Part shown: piece by piece, positions 45,126 to 55,565 of the stretch
Position numbering within the stretch: the stretch's first letter is position 1
Layout of the letters: each line of letters starts with the position of its first letter
NCBI GenBank assembly: GCA_031216915.1
Contig: CM062292.1
Span: 76,862,956 to 76,926,955 of the forward strand
Direction: 5' to 3'
Origin: Pictodentalium vernedei
Lineage: Eukaryota; Mollusca; Scaphopoda; Dentaliida; Dentaliidae
DNA: 64,000 nucleotides
The notes under the pieces: generated by a model
Database searches by the model: none
What the model was told of the DNA's origin: nothing
What the model saw: the letters and a program-made list of their open reading frames with translations, nothing else
Program-made: the position numbers and the translations under genes

Positions 45126-45675
45126 CTAAAATAAATTTATATAAACAAAATATTATTTGTGTCTGAATATGAAACATGAGCGAGGAAAATGTCTTTTGCT
45201 CTGGTACTCTCATTTTTCTGAATGCCCTGATAACGGCATCTTGCACTCAACCAGTTAATTGGCCTATACTGTGATAATTGAATGTGCAAACAATTCCTAA
45301 TGGAGCCCTCCTTTTGGACACCCTGGCCATTGTTCAAATGGTATGTACTTGGCATAAATTACTACAACATATACTCTGAGAGAGAGAACTAATTTTTCTC
45401 CCACTTCGAAAGCAAACATTGCTTCACATTACAAGGACTGTACCGAAGTTCAAAAAAATATCTGAAGCTGAAATACAAGCAAGAAAAGAAAACAATTCAG
45501 GAATGTTCAGCTCACAGTTCAGTGATGAAAGGATTCAGCCATTTATAAAAACACTTTTCTTAAAACGTTATACATATACTGTAAATACCATGATATAAAC
45601 CCTCACTCTTCATATAAAAATAACCCAATTCAATGTCATTCTGAATCATAATGTCTGATGAAGATACAGTGATGG

Positions 45676-45945
45676 ACAAGCCTGGAAATAAGCAAGACTG
45701 TCATCTACAGAATGAGCTCTCCAGGGGGTGAATTTGGTGATGCTTCCCTGCACAGCACAGCAGCATCACTAAATGTACCCTCTGTGAACCTCAATCTGAA
45801 TCAAGGTCTCATGCCTAAACAGAAAGAGGTACCCAGAGGAGAAATTGGGGGATTATACCCCACTGTATGAGATAGCATCAGCAAATTCACTCTGGGGGTC
45901 TCATTCTATAATTGACAGGTTGCTTATTTCCAGGCTTGCTGATGG
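45676..45945. mobile_element. Long-TIR element DD, copy 3
   Basis: AAGCCTGGAAATAAGCAAG..TTGCTTATTTCCAGGCTTG with inner ACTGTCATCTACAGAATGAG. Terminal repeats of about 40 bp. Class unknown. Confidence 0.82.
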
Positions 45946-46060
45946 ATGTCTAATTCAGTCTTTCGATTTTGAGGCGAGCAGTCACTCTTGCACACCATCG
46001 CACCTGCAATTTTGAGCTTTTGTGAGTAAACAACAGCGGTTTCATCTAGTGAGCTATCGT

Positions 46061-46221
46061 TACCTAATGAAAGGGCTGCATCTGCCGCATAATATACAAA
46101 TTGTGCAGTGAAAAAGAATTCGAAAATATCATATCATGTGACCCCTCAATGGAACAAGCTAATCGAGCTTGTTCCAATTAGGAGTAACAGGATATGTATG
46201 GATTTCTTGAAATATTTTTAA
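46061..46221. mobile_element. Family A MITE (A1), right side deleted
   Basis: GTTACCTAATGAAAGGGCTG, core GGAACAAGCTAATCGAGC. It abuts family N at 46218-46221. Confidence 0.7.
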
Positions 46222-46429
46222 CCCCCTGCACACTGATGTCGAAATATCTAAAGTTCAAGGTGCAAATTTTTCCCATAATGCAACTAGAAATTTAACCAGT
46301 TCAATCTTGTTTGACAGAGCTCATTGAGCTCTGTCAAACAAGATTGAATTGGTTAAATTCCCAGTTGCATTATGGGAAAAATGGCTACTTGAAATTTGGA
46401 TATTTTGACATCAGAGTGAAGGGAGTTAA
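46218..46429. mobile_element. Family N MITE
   Basis: TTAA ends, arms CACACTGATGTCGAAATA / TATTTTGACATCAGAGTG, core TTTGACAGAGCTCATTGAGC. Confidence 0.9.
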
Positions 46430-46519
46430 GAATTGGGGGAAAAAATTAAAATAACATATTTCGATACCATGTGTTTTCTGTAAAGGCATAAAATCTGTTC
46501 CTGGAATGGGCCAAATAAT

Positions 46520-46722
46520 ACAATTTATTACATGCCCATACAGTCTCTCTTATGCAATACGGCGTGCAATACGGCTGTACAATACGGAATTCCGTATTGC
46601 ACACCAACCTGTTCCAACCGGGACTTTTTTTTATGCAATGCGACTGCATAAAGTGCATGGTGTTTACCACCGTTGATAGAAAAGAAAATTAGGTCAGTAG
46701 GTGCTTGGGTCATGTAATAAAT
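46520..46722. repeat. Inverted repeat KK with CAATACGG repeats
   Basis: Outer arms TTTATTACATG / CATGTAATAAA. The centre has repeated GCAATACGG and palindrome CAATACGGAATTCCGTATTG. Confidence 0.65.
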
Positions 46723-46723
46723 A

Positions 46724-46880
46724 CAAAACCACATGTATGTTTCAATGAGTCGTTTTGTATTCAATGAGTCAGATGTGCGTAGGAAGAAAACGTCTCGACC
46801 TTCGGTCTCGACGTTTTCTTCCTACGCACATCTGACTCATTGAATACAAAACGACTCATTGAAACATACATGTAGTTTTG
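46724..46880. repeat. Near-perfect palindrome V
   Basis: Arms of about 70 bp (ATGTTTCAATGAGTCG, TTCAATGAGTCAGATGTGCG and complements) around TTCG. The only visible differences are an inner GTCTCGACC/GTCGAGACC swap and one outer base. 46881-47430 has nothing. Confidence 0.92.
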
Positions 46881-47430
46881 TCTATGTGTGCACGAAATTG
46901 TAAACAATACACCATGAATTCCATGAATTATATATAAACTGTAGCATTCCAAGTCTTCAAACTAATCAAACTTCACTTTGCGAGATTTGATACGCAAACA
47001 ACATAATTCAACAAACTTCAAAGGCCAGTAATGCTACTCACTGCCTTGCCGCTCGTGCATTTTGTGGAGAATCATCTGATTGAGTTACGATTGAAGTTGC
47101 ATTTCATATATTATACTGAATTCAAATAAATTTTATTATGCTTTAAAAAGCTTATTTGAAAAACAGGGTAATATTTTGGGAATCCTCACTCACTATGCAC
47201 CAGTCAAGTGAATAGTGTGCAGATGTTCAACATTTTTTTCTTGAAAACATTTTCCAAATAGTGAGACTCAACAATAGCATGCTTCACTTCAAATGGTAGC
47301 AAGCAGTATACAGGGCACCTCCCATTTTCAAAATTGAAAGACTGGTCTAATTGATTATGAAGTGAACTACATGACTGAGCAAAAAAACTTCCTTTAAAAA
47401 AGGGTATGGACATTTTCCAGTATTTCTATT

Positions 47431-47545
47431 ACTCTATAAGTTATAAGACTCGGCTTGGTAGTGATTTGCAAGATTTCTAAGCTTACATTACTCTATAAGT
47501 TATGAGACTCGTAGCTTGGAATTCATTTCCAAGATTTCCAAGCAG
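47431..47545. repeat. Tandem duplication, about 56-bp unit
   Basis: ACTCTATAAGTTATAAGACT repeated at about 47432 and 47490, each followed by GCTTGG and AAGATTTC. 47546-47669 nothing. Confidence 0.75.
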
Positions 47546-47669
47546 CCATGACTTTACAAACTGTATCGTGATCACAAAAAAGGACAAAGAATTAAGTACC
47601 CTACAGAACTTTGAACATATATTTCTGAATCGGGTAACTTGTGTTTTTTTCATACAGGGACGATGGCAA

Positions 47670-47960
47670 ATAAATATACATTATCATGACAATATGCATG
47701 TCCTGTAATTTGTATCAGATTTGAGATTATGTTTACAATTGGATTGCAACAAGCCCGTCAGGGCGAGATGCGATATGATTGTAAACATGACCGAAAATCT
47801 GATACAAATTACAGGACATGCACATGATAATACATTTATCTTACACTCCCATTACATAAAGCCTGTTTTCCCCCATTTTTGGGTTGAAATTGGTCAAAAA
47901 TTTGAATTTCAGAAACAATATTTGAATGCGTAATAACAATGCATATATGTGATAGTGTTT
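47670..47960. repeat. Palindromic repeat O, copy 2
   Basis: Arms TGTCCTGTAATTTGTATCAG and complement around a 70-bp centre with GATTGCAACAAGCC. The right flank to 47960 is shared (reversed) with 56040-56165. Confidence 0.8.
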
Positions 47961-48005
47961 ACCATAAACTGAATCTGTCTATCTGGAATTGGGATGGGGC
48001 CGGGA

Positions 48006-48032
48006 GGGGGGGGGGGGGGGGGGGGGGGGGGG
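48006..48032. repeat. Poly-G tract
   Basis: 27 consecutive G. A second run of about 16 G is at 48247-48263. Confidence 0.95.
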
Positions 48033-48282
48033 TATACAAACGCTTTTTTGGAGTTTCTGAGTGCAAATTAAGTTGATTGTTAGAGAAATGTGTTCTATTG
48101 GCAGAATCATACCTCATAAAATGGGGTCATATTCTGTCTCATGGCGGCCGAAAAAATCGTAACACTTTATCTGATATGAACAGAAGGTGACATCTGGGAG
48201 GAATAACTCTTGAATAATGACCAATTAATTTTTCAAATCAATTAGGGAGGGGGGGGGGGGGGGTATTTTTATTTTTTGTTTG

Positions 48283-49062
48283 TTAAAGGGACATTAAGCT
48301 GATAATTTGAAGAAAAAAATAACTTTCCGATTTTGCTTGTATGTGAAAGAGCATGTAAAAATAAAAAAAAAACCCACTGGATACAAAGTGTAAGACACCA
48401 GAAGCAACGCGAATTTACATAAATCTATAATTAAAAAGCTTCATTGCCAATGAAATTTCAGAAAAGATGGCTGCTGCAGGCATTGCGAAGATACAAACGA
48501 AGTTGCCCAAAAGTTATCGGAAGAAAAGAAATCCTGTGACATCATTTCTGGATACACACAATTTCTAATTTTAACTTTCTGCTTTTCGAATAAGTAACTA
48601 TCACGGAGAACAATTGTGCATTATGTTAGCATTAATTGAGCATTGTTATGTAAAAAAAAACTTGTTACATTTAAATAAACTGCAGTTATATATCCAATAA
48701 AACTCCAAGCATGTTTATCGACAATGGCAGTCTGAAATAGATTTCATTGACGCATAAATAGAACTGCGTGAAGACAATCTTCACCTTTGTCCTGAGAAAA
48801 CTAATTTCGACTGATATGGAAAAGAAAATTGTACAGAATTTTTTCGTGAGTTAACAGCTAACCAGTTTGGATTGAAAAATTACAGGCTGCCGTTTTTCAA
48901 ATATTCGATAAATTCTTGCCTTCAAGTTAATTAATTTAATCGAATTGGGAACTTTGATAGATATGATATATGAAACATAGTGTACTTTTGCATAATGGAC
49001 ATTGTGGTTTTGTTAAATTGTCAACTTATTTTTTTCAAAATAGTGGCTTATTGCCCCTTTAA
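48283..49062. mobile_element. TTAA-flanked element GG with small ORF
   Basis: TTAAAGGGACATTAAGCTG on the left and GGCTTATTGCCCCTTTAA on the right give imperfect terminal repeats of about 25 bp. A 33-codon basic ORF starts at 48476 (MAAAGIAKIQTKLPKS..) in good start context; no function recognised. The right TTAA is shared with the next family A copy. Confidence 0.65.
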
Positions 49063-49308
49063 CCCTTTACCTAACATGAAAAGCAGACGACACTTGCAAA
49101 CAAAATTCTTGAATAACTAATTTTTTCATTTTTTGTCTCAAAAACATAGGTCATGACCCCTCATTGGAACGAGCTCGACGAGCTCGTTCCAAAGAGGGGT
49201 CATAACCTATGTTTTTGAGACAAAAAATGAAAATATATTGAAAATTAATTGGCGATTTTTTAGAACAGCGCTGGCCGATTTTGGCCGTTACGTTGGGTAA
49301 AGGGTTAA
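49059..49308. mobile_element. Family A MITE (A2)
   Basis: Complete, core GGAACGAGCTCGACGAGC. Confidence 0.93.
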
Positions 49309-49500
49309 CTCATCAAGTACTGGAAGGACATATATGGGCTCCATTTTTAGGGCCCTGTGAAGCTTAAAATGTATATTTTTGAACCAGATGACTCATGTTT
49401 TTTCACAAAAGGATGATGGCAAATGTCTTTTAAGATCAGAATCATACCTCAGAAATGAAAAAGTTACCTGTTGCATTTTCGGTCCAATCAGCTTATTGGC
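49309..49500. repeat. Repeat T
   Basis: ATGGCAAATGTCTTTTA, AGGGCCCTGTGAAGCTTAAA and CAATCAGCTTATTGG, shared with 53864-54073 and 54390-54415. Both copies follow a family A end. Limits unknown. Confidence 0.5.
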
Positions 49501-49611
49501 ATGCTTTTCTGCCCTACAAGTTACAATGTTTTAACAGTACTTTTAAAGTGGAGATCGGGATTCCTGCACTTGGGTAATCCTGCCATCTGCAGCATATGTA
49601 AGCCACTAGGA

Positions 49612-49857
49612 TACAGTACAGTCGCCGTGGACTGGTCACTTCCCATTGGTGGGCAATATTTCTACGGACACAATAACATTAGACTCCAAACACTAATTAT
49701 AGGAATAATCATCAAAAATTTAATTAATGAAGTACTGGGTACAACCTGGTGCTACACTAATTAAAATTTTGCTGATGATTTTTATTACCAAGTAAACGCA
49801 TGAGTGGAGATCACTGCCCATGTGTGGATTATGTCCAGTCCACAGTGACAGTACTGT
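49612..49857. mobile_element. TA-flanked palindrome U, complete
   Basis: TA CAGTACAGTCGCCGTGGACTG..CCAGTCCACAGTGACAGTACTG TA, core AATTTAATTAATGAAGTACT and complement. Mariner-like by TA duplication. Confidence 0.82.
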
Positions 49858-49969
49858 ATGCATGGTAATTTAGTAAAATAACAAGTGATTTGAGGAAAAA
49901 GTTTTCATGTCGTTTTTAATTTGATTTGGATTTGATGTCAATGTTGACACTGGACCCCCAATTTGATAG

Positions 49970-50150
49970 TTACTTATTGGTGTTTAAGGTCACTTTCCAC
50001 ATCTGTGACAACATGACCTCAATACAGGTATGAAGTGAAGCTTAGCCAATCATTGATATCTATGTTGCCCACTGTAGAGAATTTTCACCCCAAGTATCGG
50101 TTCCGGGTCCTATTTTACCAGTAAAGCAGAACTTGTTTATCATAGAGCCT
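49970..50150 (-). mobile_element. K-headed element K3
   Basis: TTATTGGTGTTTAAGGTCAC tail, GTTGCCCACTGTAGAGAA and TATTTTACCAGTAAAGCAGA. The 5' part is cut by a family A copy. Confidence 0.7.
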
Positions 50151-50377
50151 TAATGTTTTACCTTACGAATCGCCTGCATCCGCCTGTGTAATATGCAAAT
50201 CCAGCTGTTGAAAAAAAAAAAAATTTCAGAAAATTACAAAATTATATCACGTGACTCCTCATTGGAACGAGCTCATCGAGGGGTCACATGATATGGTTTT
50301 GTTGAAATATTTTGAAAATTTTGAAAAAATATTTAAATCATAAATTTTGATATCGTCTGCATTGAGTTAAGGGTTAA
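50150..50377. mobile_element. Family A MITE (A1), core partly deleted
   Basis: TTTTACCTTACGAATCGCC..GTTAAGGGTTAA; one central arm is missing (GGAACGAGCTCATCGAGGGG). 50378-51336 has nothing except a G-core fragment near 50725-50765. Confidence 0.75.
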
Positions 50378-51361
50378 AGAAATTCCAACCGATTGATATT
50401 TTTGTTTGTTTTCGTTCCTCCAGACTTGAATTCGCAATATTTAATTGATGAAAGCTTGGCCACTGATGTGTGTTGCATCCCAATTGCGATTTGATTGAGA
50501 AAAAGACAATTTTTCTGATCACAGTAGTTTCTGATCACAGTAATTTGCCTGTTATCTTCCAAGACGAACTCATGACTGTGTGTTGGAACATCTATTCTGA
50601 GGACTCAACAGAAAGCAAAAATCAGAAACAAAGATGATTATTTTTACTACAAGAATGTTTTTCTAAGTTGCCATCCTGAGAACAAGGGGCGCCTTAGTGT
50701 AGCAATATACTGTTTATAAATAATTGTTTTGTTATAATTTATTGGGGAGCATCTGTTGGCACTAGTGTTCAACCGATGATCAGAACCAGCCACCACAATC
50801 TTTTTCTATTCCCACAGAAGCACCAAGTATATAATGTAAAGCCACCAGAGTGGATTTCAGCTTTTTTTACCAGTAATTCAGCCATTTGTGTACAATAATA
50901 CTGGAAACCTGCTGTTATCGATATAGATCGGAGTTGCTGGAACGCTTATAGAATCTTATCTCAACTACCGCCACTTTGGGGGGAGGGGGCAATTGTTGCT
51001 ATAAACAGATAATGCTCAACAAACAAACAAACAAAAAATAAATAAATTTCTCGAAAGTTTTCAATTTTCCGATGCTTTGTAATTGCCAATCACTTTTAAA
51101 AAATATACTTTGCTGTCTGCAAAAAATTATTATCTTGATTATAGGAGCACATTTTTTGCGGGAATACAAATTGGATATTTACAATATATTTTAATCATGA
51201 CTGACAGAAAACAAATGCCAAAAACTAGTTTTCGAGCTCGGCATTTGTTTGATGTTGTGATGGGTGTTACATCACAAACATCACAGATGGAAGGAGTAAC
51301 TGTGTTGATTGACCCAACACCATCATGGGAGGGAAGGGGGGGGGGGGGGGAGGGGGGTAGA

Positions 51362-51593
51362 TATATTTATTTATTGGTGTTTAAGGTCATATATTTTTGC
51401 ACAATGGCTAATCATGACCACAACATGAGAATCAATTCAAGACCAGGGGGGAACGTTAATAAGCAATGTTTCCTATTTTAGAGTGAGTTTGCACCTCCCA
51501 AGCATCGGTGACGGAGTCCTATTTTACCAGTAAAACAGAGCCTGTTTACCGCAGTGAACAGGCACTGCTTCACTTCCCGGGGTTCCCGTGGGC
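51362..51593 (-). mobile_element. K-headed element K4, full length
   Basis: Defines the K unit: 232 bp, 11-bp duplication AGGGGGGTAGA (51351-51361, 51594-51604), tail ATTTATTTATTGGTG and sharp 5' end at CCCACGGGAACC (minus). Only the last 55 bp or so match the other SINEs. Confidence 0.85.
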
Positions 51594-51917
51594 AGGGGGG
51601 TAGACTGAGAAGTGACATTTTTTGCTTATCATCCAGCATATTTGTGTAGAGATCAGTGATATTAACCCTTTGATACTTTTGTACGTCTTATGACATACGG
51701 AATCAAACAGCGTGATGATACTTTTGTACACCTTATAACATACGGAATCAACAAACAGCACACTGATACTCTGTGTCATTTGTTTTGTTATTATTTTACG
51801 ATTTTTTAAAGTTTTAACCTCAATTCCTATTTTCTCCCGAAAAGTGCTCAGTGACAACCGTTGAGCCAAATGTTTTCACAGCTTAAAATACGGATATAAT
51901 CCTGCTGTCAAGACTTC

Positions 51918-52412
51918 TTAACTGGCTGAGTGCTAGAAGACACTATCAGAGCTTTCCAAAAAAAAATGAGGATACCAGAGCAAAATCCAACACTTTCCTT
52001 GCTTATATTTCATATTCAGTCAAACACAAATAATATGTTGTTTAAATAAATTTGTTTTATTACAAATTATTGGAGAGTGTCTGTGGGCACTCTCAATAAT
52101 TTGTATTAACTCTTAACCCACTGAGTATTTTCAAGATATTTTTCATCAAATCTCGTCATGGCTGCTTTGAAGGAGCCATGACTAGATTTGATGAAAAATT
52201 AATCTAAATATAATACAAGAAATCACTGGTTGAAAAATCCATTGAATTTATAGCGGAAAATATGATTAAATGTGCCCACATTATACTTATTTCAATGACA
52301 GGAGAAATCTTGTGCTGGGCAGGAATATCCGCCAGCAGCATGCAAAGAGTTAAAACAAGTTTGGAATAACAAATTCAGACCACCAAAAATAATCTAGCCC
52401 TCAACCAGATAA
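51918..52412. mobile_element. G-like MITE inside EE
   Basis: TTAACTGGCTGAGTGCTAG..CTAGCCCTCAACCAGATAA, core TTACAAATTATTGGAGAGTG. Split by M. Confidence 0.75.
52106..52353. mobile_element. Family M MITE inside G-like
   Basis: TTAACTCTTAACCCACTGAG..GCAAAGAGTTAA, core CATCAAATCTCGTCATGGC. 52542-52915 has only a short (GAT)n stretch near 52635-52670. Confidence 0.88.
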
Positions 52413-52915
52413 TCATTAATGTGAAAAACATCTTGGTATTTGTACTTTCCGACGTTTGACGTCGCATTTTGCAAAACATTGAAGAAACTGAATTCCCAGT
52501 GACGTTTGTACGTCACGATAATTAAAGTCTCAAAAGGTTAACTCAGTCTCATAAAAGATAAAATTTAACCCATGCATTCTCACCAAGTGATTTGTCCATT
52601 TATAATCTTTTACAATTTACAAATAAATTTCACTGATGATAATCGTGATGATGAAAATGATGATAATCATTCAATAGCAACTGCCCTATACATGTATTAA
52701 TTTATCAATAATCGCAGATAGGAGCAGCATAAGGAGCCTCAAGCAATATCACAAGAAAATACAATCATCACATATCACATGAAGGAAAACATAATGGAAA
52801 ATAGCACCCATTTCTATTTTAATGTTAAACACTGTATAACAAAAGCAATTCGCATTCAATTATAAAATGATCAATTCAATACTGTAGCATTTATATTCAT
52901 TACAGATTTTTTAAT

Positions 52916-53640
52916 TTTTTTTTATTGGCATTTAATGACACTTTCAACAGCCAGGTTCACCTCATGTCAGACAGTTTCACATGTGGAGGAAGCCGGAGTA
53001 CCTGAAGAAATTTATTTATTTATTGGTGTTTTCGGTCACATACTTGTGCACAATGGTTCATTATAACTGTGACAGTTTTACGGGTGGAGGAAGCCGGAGT
53101 ACCCAGAGAGAACCACTGAGCAACGATGAGCAGCTGCCTCCCCAACATCGTAACACCGCACTGCAGTACAGGCAGGGTTAGATTGGTTGAAGATATGCGC
53201 ACCATCGGCGTGCAGTACGCCTTAGTACATGGCATCATTGTGCCCCCATGTGGACAATCAGGGTTAAGTGCCTTGCCCAAGGACAAAACGCGGGAGTCCG
53301 AATCGATTGCTCAGATGGTCACCCATCCGAGGACTAACCAGGCTCGACGTTGCTTAACTTCGTGATGCCTGAAGAAAAACTACCAAGCAGCACTGAGCAA
53401 CTGTGAGACTCCACAACATACTAACTCAGCACAAGCAGGGTTAGCATTGGTTGAAGACAAGTTCACAATTGACATGTGACATGCCTTAGTTTTAGCCCAC
53501 TTTGCCCCGATGTAGGCAAACAGGATTAAATGCCTTCCCCAAGGATACGACGCAACTGCCTCTGGTGGACCATTCAGTTTGAAGTCCAATGCCGTGACAA
53601 ATGAGGCATCGCACTTCCAGGTTTTTGTAATGAAAAGGTA
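52916..53640 (-). mobile_element. tRNA-type SINE split by 5S-headed SINE
   Basis: Alternative tail GGCATTTAATGACACTTTC, body resumes at AGCACTGAGCAACTGTGAG after 53377. The head has lost a clear box B. Confidence 0.78.
53011..53367 (-). mobile_element. 5S-headed SINE, 5'-truncated, nested in SINE
   Basis: GTTAAGCAACGTCGAGCC, GGATGGGTGACC on minus. 10-bp duplication CCTGAAGAAA (53001-53010, 53368-53377). Confidence 0.92.
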
Positions 53641-53678
53641 TGGCCCCATTTGCAGTAATGATCACTTCATTTAAAATG

Positions 53679-53863
53679 TTTTACCCTTTACCAAATGAAC
53701 TGGCCGCATCTGCCCACTTAATTTACAAAATAAGTAGTTGAAGAAATAAAATTTCAACAAAACCATATCATGTGACCCCCTCAATGGAACGCGCTCATTG
53801 AGCTCGTTCCAATGAGGGATCATATGATATGGTTTGTAGAATGTTTTTGAAAAAAAGGGTTAA
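53679..53863. mobile_element. Family A MITE (A1), right arm deleted
   Basis: CCCTTTACCAAATGAACTGG, core GGAACGCGCTCATTGAGC, then directly to AAAGGG TTAA. Confidence 0.8.
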
Positions 53864-54073
53864 CTCCCTAAAAACTGTTGGTGAGTACTCACTAGGACCC
53901 TTCGAAGCCTTAAACATATGATTCAATGTCGACAGCAATGGCAGGATAAACATTGAATTGGCTTCCCGATTCAAATATTTTCAAATTGGGTAATCAGCAT
54001 ATTTTTAAGAGGGCTTGATGGCAAATAAATGTCTTTTATCAATGGAATAATGCCACAGAAATAAAAGAGCCCA
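53864..54073. repeat. Repeat T, second copy
   Basis: GATGGCAAATAAATGTCTTT and AGGACCCTTCGAAGCCTTAA correspond to 49309-49500. Confidence 0.5.
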
Positions 54074-54370
54074 GTTAAAACTAGAAGTCCTGTCATGAAC
54101 TGTGCGCTTATCAAGGCTTAATTGCACGCAATTGCCATATCAAATGGCATCCAAAGCACGGCAGGTTCTCCAGGTTACTCATAGCAAACACTGGCAATGT
54201 TTGTGCCAATGGACCTCCGGGTTACCCGGAGGTCCATTGGCTGAAACATTGCTTGTGCACAGGCCATATGTATAGAATTTGATAGCCTTACCATGGTCAT
54301 AACGCGTAGATTAATGTGCAGATCGACATGCTATTTGTACGCATTTCATGACAGGACTTCTAGTTTTAAC
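54074..54370. mobile_element. MITE LL with perfect 26-bp terminal repeats
   Basis: GTTAAAACTAGAAGTCCTGT.. (54074-54099) is exactly repeated inverted at 54345-54370. Centre AATGGACCTCCGGGTTACCC palindrome. Class unknown. 54371-54620 nothing more. Confidence 0.85.
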
Positions 54371-54627
54371 TGTAGTTGCTGTTGCATTTTCAGTTCAATC
54401 AGCTTATTGGTACATCTGCCTTACCAGCTCTTACACACTGAATAACATCCAACTGTGAACCTGGCTCGGACTCGCTCTATTTGACAGATCCTCATACAAC
54501 TTATGGTACATGCAAGACAGTATATGATAATTTTGGAAAATGACAAGTGATTCCATGAAACTTGTTTTAAGCACTCTAATCTTCATTCTTATTGATTCAT
54601 TAATCTGCTTTCCTACATTGTTATGGT

Positions 54628-55037
54628 GTGCTTGTTTATTGATTTATTAGGGTTTAACGACACATTAACAGCAAGGGTCATATCATGTCGGTGACAGTTT
54701 TACAGGTGGAGGAAGCCGGAGTACCCGAAGAGAACCATCGAGCAACAACGAGCAGCTGTCTGGTCTCCAACATCGTAACACTGAACTCTGCACCAGGGCA
54801 CAGGCGGGATTAGATTGGTTGAAGACATGCACATCATCGATGTGCAGTATGCCTTAGTATACAGCATCATCGTGCCACCATGTAGGCAATCGGGGTGAAG
54901 TGCCTTGCCCAAGGACACAACGTGGGAGTGCAAATCATTCGCTGAAATGATCACCCATCCAACTACTAACCATGCTCGACATTGCTTAACTTCGGTGATC
55001 TGACGAGAACCGGTTATCACAATGCCACCGCACCCCC
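54628..55037 (-). mobile_element. 5S-headed SINE with alternative tail
   Basis: The head matches 5S (GTTAAGCAATGTCGAGC), but the tail is the GACACTAAACCCTAATAAAT type seen on tRNA-headed copies. TTATGGT on both sides. Confidence 0.88.
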
Positions 55038-55124
55038 TTATGGTATACAAAATTTGATCAAAAAGAAATCACTTTTCTTTAGAGGTTATTCTAGGTTCCT
55101 GATTTTTGAAATTTATTTATAGTT

Positions 55125-55565
55125 TATTTATTTATTTGTGTTTAACCCTTTACCCAACAAATCGGCCACATCCGCCCATGTAATATGCAAATTCAGCAGC
55201 TGAAAAAATACTATCTTCCAAAAAATTTCAAGAAAACCATATCATGTGACTCCTCTTTGGAACAAGCTCATCGAGCTTGTTCCAATGAGGGGTCACATGA
55301 TATGGTTTTGTTGAAATCTTTTGAAAATTCTTTAATGAAAATGATATTTAAAATAATAAATTTTGATATTGTCTGTGTTGGGTAAAGGTCACATATTTCT
55401 ACACAATGGCTAATTGTGACTGCAACATGGATATAAAGTCAAGTTTAGTTAATGGTTTATACCCATGCTGCCCATTTTAGAAGATTTCCAGCCCAATCAC
55501 TGGGGACTAGGTCTGACTTTACCAGTAAAACAGATGTTGTTTACCACAGTAAACAAGCACTACTA
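55125..55565 (-). mobile_element. K-headed element K5 with nested family A
   Basis: Tail TTTATTTATTTATTTGTG, then family A (55142-55387), then GGTCACATATTTCTACACAA and K body to AGCACTACTACAC. Confidence 0.8.
55142..55387. mobile_element. Family A MITE (A1) in K5 tail
   Basis: Left TTAACCCTTTACCCAAC. The right end stops at GGGTAAAG, lacking the last GGTTAA. Core GGAACAAGCTCATCGAGC. Confidence 0.85.

Larger units (their letters stand above)
51662..52541. mobile_element. TTAA element EE with double nesting
   Basis: TTAACCCTTTGATACTTT..AAAGTCTCAAAAGGTTAA with TTTGTACGTC on both sides. It contains a G-like MITE, which contains an M MITE. Confidence 0.7.

Noticed and set aside
49471-49764. 97-codon plus-strand ORF
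   Set aside because: Overlaps palindrome U and repeat T, with no conserved motif.
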